This document shows positions 1 to 10,776 of a DNA stretch of 32,393 nucleotides, in pieces. The first letter of the stretch is position 1, and every line of letters starts with the position of its first letter. The notes beneath the pieces were generated by a model. The model saw nothing but the letters and a program-made list of their open reading frames with translations. It did not search any database and was not told the origin of the DNA. Source of the stretch: Priapulus caudatus (Eukaryota > Priapulida > Priapulimorpha > Priapulimorphida > Priapulidae); assembly GCF_000485595.1 (NCBI RefSeq), contig NW_014577463.1:1-32393 (forward strand), in the 5' to 3' direction. The translations under genes and the position numbers were made by a program.

Positions 1-1866
1 CGGGGGAGAGAACGCAGAGACCATGAAACATCAGTACAGTCACACCTTCATGGTATGGATCCTGCTGTTAAAGCGAAACATGCTGTTCATTGTAGATGGT
101 ATTTCATGCTATTAAGGTAACGATTAACGCCGGTGTGACAAGTCTAGTGAATACCAAATGTCTACGGAATGCAAGCACTAGCATCACAAGTTAGCTGTAG
201 AGTGGAGACAGTGTGATAACCCGCCTCTGAGCTGGTATGTACAGGATGTAAACAGCATTGGTTTACACGAAGATGAGAATTAATTTGCAGATTTTTGTCT
301 GTTCAAAAGAAGTAACCTTCTACGCTTCCATCGTAAAGCGCTTAAAACGAGGTCAGTAGAATTGCAAATGTAACAACCAAACTGCCTCTTCAATTCTTAG
401 GGAAGCCCACATCACGCATAAACTTCGTCGAAAAGTCTCGCCGTTACCTGATTATAAACATTCAACAGAGTGAGGGTGCATCACCGCCGGCCTAAAGAAG
501 TTCTAGCCGCGCCGTATCAGCCTCCCTGGGTGAACGATCTTGTCTTGTCGGTCGACTAGAATATCGGAGTTGTGGCGGAAGCATCGCTGTATGCTTTAGA
601 ATCTCTTTGGCCGAACATCTTGTAACCTGTGCAACAACATCAGCGCGTGACACAACTCTGTATAGCACTTACACATACATTCTATATCTACTATATTTAT
701 ACATATAAAAAGTATATACATACACGCCACGCATGCACACATATTCGGACTACGTTATCACATTTCGGTTTTCTGAATCAACGAACTAAACACTTAAAAT
801 TAATTTAAAATAACATTACTCAATTCATGTCATTTCATTCCTAACAATCAAATCATAACGACACCGAAGCACCGTCCGCGGCAACAAACACATAACTTAG
901 TCTCGCCTAGAGGTTGTAACGATACACATGCCCGCCACGAAGGTTCGCTTCGATTCACGAGTTCATGCGTACCATCACCGAATTCGAGTTCACGGATTCG
1001 ATTATTTTTCACATAAAGCACAAACAACCAGTTTTTTTTGTCAGACAAAAACCCCCTAATTATTTTCGATTACAATGTGTGTGATTATAATAAACGTTCG
1101 CAAATCAACACTATAATGTTTTGCTATAGCTTAATTTATATAATAACGTTGAACTTCTTTAGTGAAGGCAGTCAAGTTAACACCAACTAACAATGTCAAC
1201 TCACGAGTCACGTACGGACTGTGTGAGTGAGTGTGATAGACATAAACAATTAACCAATGAAACAAAGTAAACAAAGTAATACTGTTTCTAAAAAATAAAG
1301 ACTAGAAGGTAGATCAGTTACGCATGACTCATGAGTATTTAGTACATAGTACATAAGCATCATACACCCAAAACAATATTCCCAATGCCACTTTAAACAA
1401 ATGAACAATCAAGCAATGAGCATGAAGGCAAGTTGTCAAAAAGGCACAACATATTAAATTATAACTAGATGGACTAGTCATAAAGCATGGAAATAACAAT
1501 AAAGTAACAGTCTTGTTTCAACTTTCAAGATATGGCCAAACTGTACATGTAAATAAAAATCTAATACGATTTAAAAAAAAACAAAAAAAAATTAAAAATT
1601 AAAAAAAAATCGAGAATCGCGTATTCATTGACCGGTGAAATCGTGATCGACGATTCGGGCTCTCATTGAAAATCGGTGAATTATCGCGATACCACGGATT
1701 GATCGGTACCACCGTCTAGTCTGCGCCGCCATACTTAGTTCCTAGCAACGACAGGAGGGCGCCACTGGCCTCCTACCTCTCGGACGCAAGGATCATCTTG
1801 CGACAGCATCGGGCTCGACGTGGGAACATCAGCCATGCGGCGTCCGAGCCTCGTCAGCTCCCCGAG
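1..1866. repeat. Left arm of a ~1.85-kb inverted repeat
   Basis: Read on the minus strand, this block matches 3855-5686 through a DHX16 exon and the intron after it. Matching landmarks include the donor context with 'gtggcgccctc', an A/T-homopolymer tract (1570-1610 against 4105-4142), the 'gtaacgatacacatg' segment and the 'accggcgttaa' segment. The arms differ mainly by small indels. Position 1 corresponds to the edge of the 20-bp minisatellite near 5686. An old inverted duplication would look like this, but so would a palindromic long read built into the assembly. Confidence 0.85.
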
Positions 1867-2028
1867 GGTGGTTGAGGGCGCGAGCGCGTACAGCTGCTCG
1901 AGCGCGAGTATGAGCCGGTCTCGTGCAGGCGGCGGGTCCATGAAGTCGAACGGGTGGCATGACGGTCGTTGATTACGAGAGTTTACAGCAGCAGCACGAC
2001 GTTGCCCAGGTAATCGGTGCGCTGGATC
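1777..2028 (-). CDS. DHX16: DHX16 internal exon in inverted orientation (HA2/ratchet region)
   Basis: On the minus strand an acceptor ending 'ctttgcag' precedes codons for a variant of I-Q-R-T-x-L-G-N-V-V-L-L-L. This is followed by [28 protein letters not shown] and P-M-L-S; the donor follows at 'gagag|gtagga'. These are landmarks of the helicase-associated HA2 region of DHX16/PRP2-type DEAH helicases. Single-base indels (for example near L-L-L-K and after P-M-L-S) break the frame, so no unbroken translation exists. The indel pattern resembles read error more than decay. The exon points away from the rest of the gene at 7482-10776; its likely proper counterpart is the fragment at 3854-3945. 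Confidence 0.8.
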
Positions 2029-2039
2029 CTGCAAAGCGC

Positions 2040-2570
2040 CACAGGCGGGGGACGCGTGACAACACAGGCGCGTGGACAGCAGGGGTGATGCGTGACTGAC
2101 GTGTGACAAACACAGTAAAAGCGTGACAGCAGGGGTGCCACGTGGACGACGTGTGACAAACACAGAACGTGACAGCAGGGGGGACGCGGGGACTGACAGT
2201 GCTGACAACACATGAAGCGTGACAGCAAGGGGGACGCGTGACGACGTGTGACAAAACAGAACGCGGTGACAGCCAGCGGGACGCGTGACGAGCGTGTCTG
2301 ACAACACATGAGAGCGTGACAGGCAGGGTGCGTGACGGACCGTTGTGACAACACATGATGCGTGACAGCAGGGGACCGCGTAGAGGCGACGTAGTGACAA
2401 CACAATGAACGCGTGACAAAGCAGGCCGGACGCAGTGGGACGGTGTGACAGCCAACGCGCTGACGACGCTGTACAACACCAGTGAAGCGGGACAGCATGG
2501 GGACGGCGTGGAGGACGCTCGTGACAAATTTCCACAAGACAAATCCTTGGTAGACAGCATGTGGGAGGCT
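2040..2570. repeat. 45-bp minisatellite, about 12 noisy copies
   Basis: The repeat unit is roughly 45 bp. It contains 'gtgacagcagggggacgcg' followed by 'tgacgacgtgtgacaacaca' and a 'tgaagc' spacer. Copies are clear to about 2530 and vary by one- and two-base indels. In the orientation of the inverted DHX16 exon the array lies directly upstream of its acceptor, so it is intronic to that copy. Long ORFs predicted across it on the minus strand are repeat artefacts. Confidence 0.8.
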
Positions 2571-3454
2571 ACATGAGAAGCGATGCAAGTTGTGGACAAA
2601 CACAGACCAGCGGGATGTGTGACGATCGGGGGTGTGGGACGCTGGCTGAGATGTTGTCTTGATCGCTCTGGGGTCAGATGTGGGTCTTTATTTTGGGTTA
2701 AGGTGTCTTCGGTGTTAGTGGATGCGCACGTGTGGACATCAACTGCACAACATGAGCAGTCAGGGGACATGTGTGTCATTCGTGACACATCGACGACGAG
2801 TTGAGTGGGGTGACGACATGTTACGTTGTGTGCTGTAATCAGATATCTGGAGTGGGGTGATCATGTGTGATGACACGGAAAAATGTGGGACCGCTGTCCG
2901 GTGTGGGGACTATATTGCTGTTGACGAATTATGGTCTGTATCTTGTTGTGATGTGTCAGTGTGTGATTTCTTCATTTTTTTGTGACGATTCACATGTTGA
3001 CATACCTGATTTGAAAGGGTGGGTGGTGGGTCTTCGGGACGCGTGATGACGTGTGAGTCATATTTTATGGTTTTTGGGATGCGTGTACAACACTCGAAGT
3101 GTGTACAGCGGAGTCATTGTGAGTGGAGTGTTCTTTCGTGGTTGGGTGCGACATGTGACGACACGTGGGGCCTTTACATCTGTAATACCTGTAGGAATTA
3201 CTGTGTGTTGATAGTTGCGTTGTCGTGTATGTGTATGAGTTTTTGTGTGGTATGACGAGATGTGCAGTGGTCATGCAAGATAGAGCGACATAACAACACG
3301 GTGAACGGGCACATGCCAATTGGTTTTTTTCGGCAACGTGTCGACAGTGTGACAGAGCATCATACATTGGACACTTCGCATTAAAGGCTTATGACAGCAT
3401 AATTCTCGCTATGCGTTCCTAATTGTCTGGGAATGCTGATTCTTGATAATGTTA
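2571..3454. other. GT-rich gene-free stretch, probably decayed minisatellite
   Basis: I see no exon with family similarity here. Scattered fragments such as 'gggacgcgtgatgacgtgtga' (near 3038) resemble the neighbouring 45-bp unit, so part of this may be a diverged continuation of that array. From about 3380 to 3454 the sequence is unique and leads into the 20-bp array. Confidence 0.5.
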
Positions 3455-3852
3455 TTCCCTTAATACTGCTTCTCTCTCCTTAATACTGCTTCTCTCCTGT
3501 TAATACTGCTTTTCCCGCTAATACTGCTTCTCTCCCCTTAATACTGCTTCTCTCCCCTTAATACTGCTTCTGTTCCCTAAATACTGCTTCTCTCCCCTTA
3601 ATACTGCTTCTCTCCCTTAATACTGCTTCTCTCCCCTTAATACTGCTTCTCTCCCCTTAATACTGCTTCTGTCCCTTTAATATTGCTTCTCTCCCCTTAA
3701 TACTGCTTCTCTCCCCTTAATACTGCTTCTGTCCCCTTAATATTGCTTCTCTCCCCTTAATACTGCTTCTCTCCCCTTAATACTGCTTCTCTCCCCTTAA
3801 TACTGCTTCTCTCCCCTTAATACTGCTTCTCTCCCCTTAATACTGCTTCTCT
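3455..3852 (+). repeat. 20-bp minisatellite, first block (about 20 copies)
   Basis: Tandem copies of 'cttaatactgcttctctccc' run with few variants up to the single N at 3853. The unit is the same as in the much longer block at 5676-7470. The array stops abruptly at the N, and the 3' half of a DHX16 exon follows at once. The expected 5' half of that exon is missing, so this junction is probably an assembly join. Confidence 0.9.
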
Positions 3853-3853
3853 N

Positions 3854-3945
3854 CGGCGGAAGCTGACGATGGCTCGGACGCCGCATGGGGCTGGTTCCCC
3901 GTCGACCGATGCCTGTCCAAGATGATTCCTTTGCGGTCCGAGAGG
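3854..3945 (+). CDS. DHX16: DHX16 exon fragment (3' part of the HA2 exon)
   Basis: With indels allowed, this encodes G-E-L-T-x-L-G-R-R-M-A, V-D-x-M-L-S-K-M-I-L and S-E-R, ending at a donor 'ag|gtagg'. It is the plus-strand counterpart of the 3' part of the inverted exon at 1777-2028, and the intron sequence after it is also shared. At least three indels interrupt the frame. The upstream half of the exon is absent, cut off at the N. Its strand and position suit an upstream exon of the DHX16 gene completed at 7482-10776. Confidence 0.7.
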
Positions 3946-5686
3946 GTAGGAGCCGTGGCGCCCTCTGTAGTTGCTGAGAACTAAGTATCGCGAGACTAGA
4001 GGATGTAACGCATCTAATCGTGATATCGCCGATATTCACGATTTTTTCATCCGAATCGCGATCACGAGTTTTCACGGCAATGAATAACCGCGATATTCGA
4101 TTTTTTTTGTAGATTTTTCAATTTTTTTTTTTTTTTTTTTAAACGATATTTAGATCGATTTTATTTAGTATGTAAGTTGGCACTATCTTGAAAGTTGAAA
4201 AAGACTCGTTACTTATGTTATTCATGCTTATAGACAGGCAGTCTTCGTATAATTTATATGTGTTGCCTTTTGACAACTTGCTCATTGCTCATTGCTGATT
4301 GTCATTGTTTAACAGGCATGGATATTAGTTTGGGTTGCTATGATGTTAGTGTACTATGTCTAAATTATCATGAGTCATGAGTACTACATTCTAGTCTTGT
4401 ATTTTTTTAGAACAGCTATTACTTTGTTTACTTTGTTCATTGGTTAATGTTATATGTCTATTCACACTCACTCACACAGTCCGTAGTGACTAGTGAGTTG
4501 ACATTGTTAGTCGGTGTTAACTTGACTTGCTCAGATAAAGAATGATTCAACTTCATTATATAAATAACATACAAAACATATAGTGTTGTTTGGACGCTTT
4601 GATTATAATCACACACATTGCCTAGAAAACTATTAGGCGGTTTTTGACTCTGACAAAAAAAATGTGTTTTGTCTTTATGCGAAAAAATCGAATCGTGAAT
4701 CGCAATCGTGATGCATGAATCCGTGAATCGCAAATCGAATCGTGGGCATGTGTATCGTTACACCTCGTAGGGCCGCAGACTAAGTTAGTTTTGCTTGCCC
4801 GCAGGCCGAACGTGCTTCGGTCGTGCGTTATGATTTATTGGTTCCAGTTTCCATCGGCACTGGTGTTAAGAATTGAAATGACATGACATTCCAGCATAAT
4901 GTTAATTTAAATTAATTTAGTGTTTAGTTTCGTGTGATTCAGGAACCAAATTGATACATAGTCCGAATTATGGTGCATTGCGTGCGTGTATGTATAGATC
5001 ACATTTTATTATATGCTTATAATATATAGATATAGATGTTTGTAAGTCTTACAGCAGCTTGTGTCACGCCTGCATGTTTTGCACAGGATGACAAGGTCGG
5101 AAGAATCCTAAGCCGATTACAGCGATGCCTCTCCGCTAAACACTCGCTTTCTAATCGACGAAAGACAAGATCGTTCACGCTGATACGCGCGAGGCAGAAC
5201 TTCTTATGCCGGGCGGTGAATCACCTCACTCTGTTGAAGTTTATAATCACTCGTACCGAATTTTTAACGATTTCAGCGTGATCGTGCCTTCCTAGAATTG
5301 AAGAGAGCACTTGCCGTTGTTACAATTTGAATTCTATGACCTCGTTTTAACCTTACGAATGAAGCTAGCAGCGCTTTACTCTTTGAACAGACAAAAAATC
5401 TGCAAATTAATTCTCTCTTCGTGTAAACGAAATGTTTTACACCTGAACATACAGCCTCAGCCAGGGTTAATCACCACTGTCTCCACTCTACAGCTAACTT
5501 GTGATGCTAGGGCTTGGCATTCCCAACGTAGACACTTTGGTATTCACTAGACTGGTCACACCGGCGTTAATGCAGTACCTTTATAGCATCTGAAATACCA
5601 TCTACAATGAACAGATGTTCCTTTAACGGACCCATACAATGAAGGTTTGTACGTGTACTGATGTTTCTCTCTGCCGTTCTCTCCCC
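3855..5686. repeat. Right arm of the inverted repeat (DHX16 intron sequence)
   Basis: This is the inverted counterpart of 1-1866. It contains the exon fragment, then about 1.7 kb of AT-rich intron with no supported exon, ending where the long 20-bp minisatellite starts. A spacer of about 2 kb separates the arms and contains both minisatellite types. Confidence 0.85.
3997..4770. mobile_element. Possible TIR element inside the DHX16 intron
   Basis: The left end reads 'ctagaggatgtaacgcatct' and the reverse complement of the right end reads 'ctacgaggtgtaacgatac', giving imperfect terminal inverted repeats. Sub-terminal 'cgattcacgattcg'-type repeats occur at both ends. I see no coding capacity. 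The mirrored copy lies in the left arm at roughly 905-1715. A target-site duplication could not be fixed with confidence. Confidence 0.4.
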
Positions 5687-7470
5687 TTAATACTGCTCCT
5701 CTCCTTAGATACTGCTGCTCTCCCTTAATACTTGCTTCTCTCTCCTCTAATACTGCTTCTCTTCCCCTTAATACTGCTTCTACTCCCCTTAATACTGCTT
5801 CTCTCCCCTTAATACTGCTTCTCTCCCCTTAAGACTGCTTCATCTACCCCTAATAACTGCTTCTCTCCCCCTTAATACTGCTTCTCTCCCCTTATACTGC
5901 TTCTCTCCCCTTAATTAGGCTCTTCTTCTCCCCTTAATAGCGCTTCTCTCTCCCCTTTTATACGCTTCTTCTCCCCTTAATACTGCTTCTCTCCCCTTAA
6001 TAACTGCTTCTCCTCCCTTATACTGCTTCCTCCCTTAATTACTGCCCTTCTCTCCCTTAATACTGCTTCTTCTCCCTTAATACTGCTTCTCTCCCCTTAA
6101 ATACTGCTCGCTCCCCTTATACCTGCTTCTCTCTCCTTAATTACCTGCTTCTCTCCTGCGTAAGTACTGCTTCTCCTCCCCTCAATACTGCTTCTGTCCC
6201 CTTATACTGCCTTCTCTTCCCTTAATACTGCTTCTCTCTTCCTTAATATGCCCTTCTCCCCCTTAATACTGCTTCTCTTCCCTTATACTGCTTCTCTCCC
6301 CCTAATAACTGCTTTTCTCTCCCTTATTACTGCTTCTCTTCCCTTATACTGCTTCTCTCCCTGAAATACTGCTTTCTCTTCTCACTTAATACTGCCTTCT
6401 CTCCCCTTGAATACCGCTTCTCTCCCGTTAATACTGCCTTCTCCCCCCTTAATAAACTGCTTCTCTTCTTAATACTGCTTCTCTCCCCTTAATACTGCCT
6501 TCTCTCCCCTTAATCACCGCATTACTCATCCGCTTAATACTGCCTTCTCTCTCCCCTTAAATACTGCTTCTCTCCCCGTTAATACTGCTTCTTCCTTCTC
6601 TCTTAATACCTGCTTCTCTTCCCTTATACTGGCTTCTCTCCCTTAAATAACTGCTTCTCTCCCCTTAATACTGCTTCTCTCCACCTTTAACTGCTTCTCT
6701 CCCGTGAATACTGCTATCTTCTCCCCTTAATACTGCCTTCTCCATCCTTAATACTGCTTCTCTCATCCTTAATACTGCTTCTCTCCCCCTTATATACTGC
6801 TTCTCTCCCTTAATACTGCTTTCTTCCCTTAATTACTGCGTTCTCTCCCCTAATACTGCTTCTCTCCCTAATACTGCTTCGCTCCCCCCCCTTAAGACTG
6901 CTTTCTCCCCCTTAATACTGCCTATCTCTCCCCTTAATACTGCTTCTCGGTCTCCTTAATACTGCTTATACTCTGCCCTTCAATACTGCTTCTCTCCCCT
7001 TAATCACTTGCTTCTCTCCCCTTAAGACTGCGTCTTTCCCTTTAATACTGCCTTCTCTCTCCTTAATACTGCTTCTCTCCCTTAATAGCTGCCTTCTTCC
7101 CTTAATCTACTGCTTCTCGCCCCAATACTGCCTTTTCCCTTAATACTGCCTTCTCTCCCCTTAATACTGCGATTCTCTCCCCTTAATACTGCTATCTCTC
7201 CCCTCTAATACTGCTTGCTCTCCCTTAAATACTGCCCTTCTCTCTCCTATAATTACTTGCCTCTCTTCCCTTATACTGCCTTCTCTCCCCTTAATACTGC
7301 TTCTCTCCCCTTAATACTGCTTCTCTCTCCTTAATACTGCTTCTCTCCCCTTAATACTGCTTCTCTCTCCTTAATACTGCTTCTCTCTCCTTAATACTGC
7401 TTCTCTCCCCTTAATACTGCTTCTCTTCCCTTGACACCGCTTCTCTCCCCTTCATACTGCTTCTCTCTCG
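5676..7470 (+). repeat. 20-bp minisatellite, long block (about 90 copies), in a DHX16 intron
   Basis: About 1.8 kb of tandem 'ccttaatactgcttctctcc' units. Copies from about 7270 to 7430 are nearly identical, while those from 5690 to 7270 carry frequent one-base insertions and deletions typical of raw long reads. The array runs into the 3' splice site of the DHX16 exon at 7482. The consensus unit is pyrimidine-rich, holds 'ttaat' (fits the yUnAy branch-point consensus) and has no AG dinucleotide. The array may therefore supply the polypyrimidine tract of this intron. Confidence 0.9.
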
Positions 7471-7481
7471 CGTCGCTGCAG

Positions 7482-10400
7482 TGGCTGGAGTCCGGGTTTT
7501 CGACGCAGTGGTGTTATGAGAACTTCATCCAGCATCGGTCGATGCGGCGGGCGAGGGACGTCCGTGAGCAGCTAGAGAACCTCATGCAGCGGGTCGAGAT
7601 CGAGATCACGTCGACGCCCGACGACACCGTCAACATCAGAAAGGTAGGGGGCGCCACGGGCATCCGTACACGTCGCCGTATGACGCAGCACTTTCGGTTC
7701 GAGATTTGTCGAGCATACGTGTTTTTTTTGGTGGAGGGGGGGGGGGTTGATTATCTGTATGAGCTATCAGGTATCACTGAAATCTGTTTGATTCCTGAAT
7801 ATAGTTGTTGATTGAAGTGTTGAAGATACAAATGATGCAGATAACTGTTGGTGACAACTTTGGCCGAGATTTCGAATTGGGGAAGGGCATTATGATAGTA
7901 TAGTCTCACTAAAACTGGCTGCTAAGTTTAAATTTCATAAAATATCATTCTTTAATTGTATATGTATTTCTTGTCTAAAGAATGACATCACAATGCCTCT
8001 GGTGTAGCGTTATTGCAGATATCTTTATAGCTTTATTTCATTTTTCCTACCCTTAGCCTAAAGGCTAGGACACACTAGCGATTCTGTACGCTGCCCGGCA
8101 GCGTATATTTTCGCTCACGATTTTAGAACGCCGTACGAGTTGCGCGTACAGCTGCACACACTGTCGGGTGTCCAATCACTCCAACGGGTTTCCTAGCTTT
8201 TGTTGCTACACTTGATTGGCTGCTAAAAACAATCGCATTCGAACACGATTGTTCATTGTTGGGCGCGCTGGTGCAAGCGCATGCAAGCGATAGAAAACCG
8301 TGCAGAAATATTCAACATGTTGAATGCGAGCGATCAGCCAGGCGTATGGGATCGCGTGCGAAATACGCTGCCGTGAGACCGGACACACCGCGCGGACCCG
8401 GCACCGTATTTATCGATTGCAAGCGGCCAGCGTAGAAAATCGCACAGTGTGTCCTAGGCTTAAGACGTATGTCGTTGCAATATCGCCATATTCGGGATGG
8501 TATATATGTCAGTATTACACCGTGTATGTACCCCGCGTCATGTTTTATGTCTATATATTTACATACGTGCATCTACGTGGGCGTTCTTTGCAGGCGATCA
8601 CGGCTGGATTCTTCTACCACACAGCGAGGATGGGTAGAGGCGGACAGTACAAGACGGTGAAGCATCACCAGACGGTGATGGTACACCCTAACAGTAGTTT
8701 GTTTGAGGAGCATCCACGTTGGCTCATCTATCATGAACTTGTCTTCACCACTAAGGAGTTCATGCGACAGGTGCGTGTCTGCTGACCCTAGCTCCGGCCA
8801 CAATTAAAAAATTATTTGTTTGCCCTCACCCGACCCACGCTGAAAAGTTTGGGTAGGAAGGTCGGCTTTTCTTCTTTCTTTTTTTTGAGGGGGGGTCTTT
8901 TCACAAATTGAGCATGGTGTCTACATGCTTGGGTGTGCTTCTGTGGAGATACCTTTTATGTTGAATGTTTGTTTTGCTTGGTAGTTGGTACATATAATGT
9001 ATTGCCTACAGATTTATATAATGTACAGTGATACAATTTGTAAAAAAAAAAGAAAGAGAAAGATCAATAAAAAATTTTGAGTCGGCCCTTTTTGGCGGGT
9101 CGGTCGGGTGAGGGCAAACAAACAATATTTTTATTATGGCCTCAGATCATCACGTTTTTAGCTCATCTGACATAGTCAGATGCAGCTTGTAGAATCGCAT
9201 GACCGTCCGTCCGTCCGGTCGTCCGTCCGTCCGTCCGTCCGTCAACAGTTGGGCACAAATCTTAACCGCTCGACGTATGGTCACGATATTCGGGTCGTTG
9301 GGGGGGATCGTCAAAACGAGTTGGGATGTCGAAGCTGGGGGTCAAAGGTCAAAGGTCAAGAGGTGTAAAAGAAGGGGGAACATTCACTCCTTAACTTAAG
9401 GTATAGGGAGGAAATGCATAATTGCGGCACAAATCTAAACGGCTCGACCTAGGCTCGTGATAGTCGGTGTATAGCATCATGGTAGGAAAAGCCATCACTG
9501 TGCCGAAATTGGAGGTCACAGGTCAAAGGTCAATGGGCACAAGGCAGATTTTAGACATTTTCTGAGGACATGGTCTGACGGAGCGATTGAAAAACTTTTT
9601 TGTTTCAGCGGTGACCTAGCATTTTTATGGCTTTATTGAAAGGACCATGAAATGTCCCTTCTGCTGACATGCGAAGAGTAAGTGTCGGATAACCTTTTGA
9701 CCCTCAAGAGGAGGGTTAAACTTGGATTTGTTGACTGTCTGTTAGAAAGAATTTGACTGCCGGGTTTGCTAGTAGAATCTATACATGCCTGGATGTATGA
9801 GGCTACAATGTCACAGTGAAATTTCAAAAGCTAAATTTGGTTAAAGAAGGTGTATGTTCCTTAAATCGTATAATTTCTATGTCATTCTGTACTGTCAGTA
9901 TGTTACATGTAACGTATGCCACTGGTGGCTGCAGTTTTTGCCTGCGTTAATTGGTTGCAGGTGGCAGCTCTCTATTGCAATTTGCAGCCTGTAGGCTTGC
10001 GTAGGTAAATGGATGAGTGCTTACCTATTCTGTCTTGCAAATAGTTGTTGCTACTACGAATGATGGGAGCTTCCATCTTTAATCTGAAGACACTTAAACG
10101 TACGCGCCATCTCGTGGCAACTTTCATAACGATCCCAACGAACATTCTTTTGAGAAGGTTCCTGATACCATCCCTGTGCATTCCACTGTTTCGGCGTGTA
10201 TGTGAACACATTTGGGACTAACAGGGTTTACTAGAATCCCACCACTCCACCACAGAGTCACCGCAGTAGACGTTAGATGAGCGCTGTCGCTATGCGGCAC
10301 TTGTTAGTTATTCGTTTTTTATTTATTCATTTACCTGTTGAACAGTTTTACTTCATGACAAAATTCTAGTCAGAGACCAGGTTGGGGTGTTGGTACCAAA

Positions 10401-10776
10401 ACAAAAACCATGGTTTTGCCCATGTCAGTCAAGCTACTTTACATAGGAGCACAATTTTATTGTACTGTGTGAAAGTTTAAAATAGCTGAATTGGTGCATA
10501 AATGTCAGAAATTAAACTGAAGAAGCAATATTAACCGTTGTCGCCATTGTAATTGAGTTGTTTGCTATGCAGTGACAGTGCGTCACTCGGCAACCATAAT
10601 GAAGAGGTTTATGTAGTACGTTGTTATTGTTGTAGGTGGTGGAGATAGAGAATCAATGGCTTCTAGAGGCTGCACCACATTACTACAAGGCCAAGGATCT
10701 CGAAGATCCGTCCGGAAAGAAGATGCCGAAAAACACAGGAAAAGCTCGTGATGATGTCACGAGAACTTACACATGA
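7482..10776 (+). CDS. DHX16: DHX16 (PRP2-type DEAH-box splicing helicase), last three exons
   Basis: Exons are 7482-7643, 8594-8770 and 10636-10776 (54 + 59 + 46 residues), all joined in phase 0 by GT-AG introns. Exon 1 has the motif W-C-Y-E-N-F and [14 protein letters not shown]. Exon 2 has [20 protein letters not shown] and L-T-T-K-E-F-M-R-Q-type residues. Exon 3 has [13 protein letters not shown]. Together these form the C-terminal OB-fold region, closest in my memory to DHX16 rather than DHX8 or DHX15. In the family the protein remodels the activated spliceosome before the first splicing step. About 55 residues expected between the HA2 exon and W of exon 1 are not found, so an exon is missing or lies in unassembled sequence. 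The tail ends in T-R-T-Y-T, unlike the vertebrate ending, and its stop is inside a tandem repeat. Confidence 0.93.
7644..8051 (+). other. DHX16 intron, first part
   Basis: This stretch begins at the donor 'gtaggg' and contains T- and G-homopolymers near 7722-7747. The remainder is AT-rich sequence without a recognisable element. Confidence 0.6.
8052..8466. mobile_element. ~415-bp non-autonomous TIR element (MITE) in a DHX16 intron
   Basis: The left end reads 'ggctaggacacactagcgat' and the reverse complement of the right end reads 'cctaggacacactgtgcgat'. The similarity continues into 'ctgtacgct' against 'tctacgct'. The interior is GC-richer and has short overlapping ORFs on both strands, with no transposase motif. 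I could not define a clear target-site duplication. Confidence 0.65.
8796..9141. mobile_element. GGCC-ended MITE, copy 1 of 3
   Basis: The left terminus 'ggccacaattaaaaaattat' is followed by 'ttgtttgccctcacccgac'. The right terminus mirrors it, with 'cgggtgagggcaaacaa' before 'ttattatggcc'. The interior has 'tgagggggggtcttttcac' and 'tggagataccttttatgttg'. Related copies lie at about 30066-30330 and 30974-31339. It starts only 25 bp after the splice donor of the second DHX16 exon listed here. It has no coding capacity. Confidence 0.8.
9339..9358 (+). promoter_or_regulatory. Triple AGGTCA direct repeat (DR1 spacing)
   Basis: GGGTCA-a-AGGTCA-a-AGGTCA: three hexamers with one-base spacers. DR1 is the established binding arrangement for RXR-containing and HNF4-type nuclear receptors. 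The copy sits in a repeat inside a DHX16 intron; any function is inferred. Confidence 0.55.
9513..9532 (+). promoter_or_regulatory. Second triple AGGTCA direct repeat (DR1 spacing)
   Basis: AGGTCA-c-AGGTCA-a-AGGTCA, three perfect hexamers with one-base spacers, 155 bp after the end of the first cluster and in the same orientation. Confidence 0.55.
9601..10635 (+). other. DHX16 last intron, remainder
   Basis: Unremarkable sequence up to the acceptor 'ttattgttgtag'. I see no exon, RNA gene or delimited element. Confidence 0.5.

Larger units (their letters stand above)
9142..9600 (+). repeat. Interspersed repeat with CCGT tandem run and AGGTCA clusters
   Basis: The sequence has a short inverted repeat ('catctgac' against 'gtcagatg', 9165-9181). 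A 'cgtccgtccgtccg' run follows at 9203-9241, then 'caacagttgggcacaaatc'. Two AGGTCA clusters lie further on. The organisation matches an interspersed repeat type I recall from several marine invertebrate genomes, but I cannot assign it to a named family. The 3' end is not clearly delimited. Confidence 0.6.

Noticed and set aside
1735-2788. Long minus-strand ORFs of 200-270 codons across the 45-bp array
   Set aside because: They are open in several frames because the repeat lacks stops. Only the DHX16-like part at 1777-2028 has family similarity.
5036-5550. Plus-strand ORFs of about 80 codons in the right arm
   Set aside because: No family similarity, and the mirrored copy does not preserve the frame; taken as intron sequence.
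3455-7470. Regular repeat spacing that could suggest a CRISPR array
   Set aside because: Units are directly contiguous with no unique spacers, and the host is eukaryotic; it is a minisatellite.
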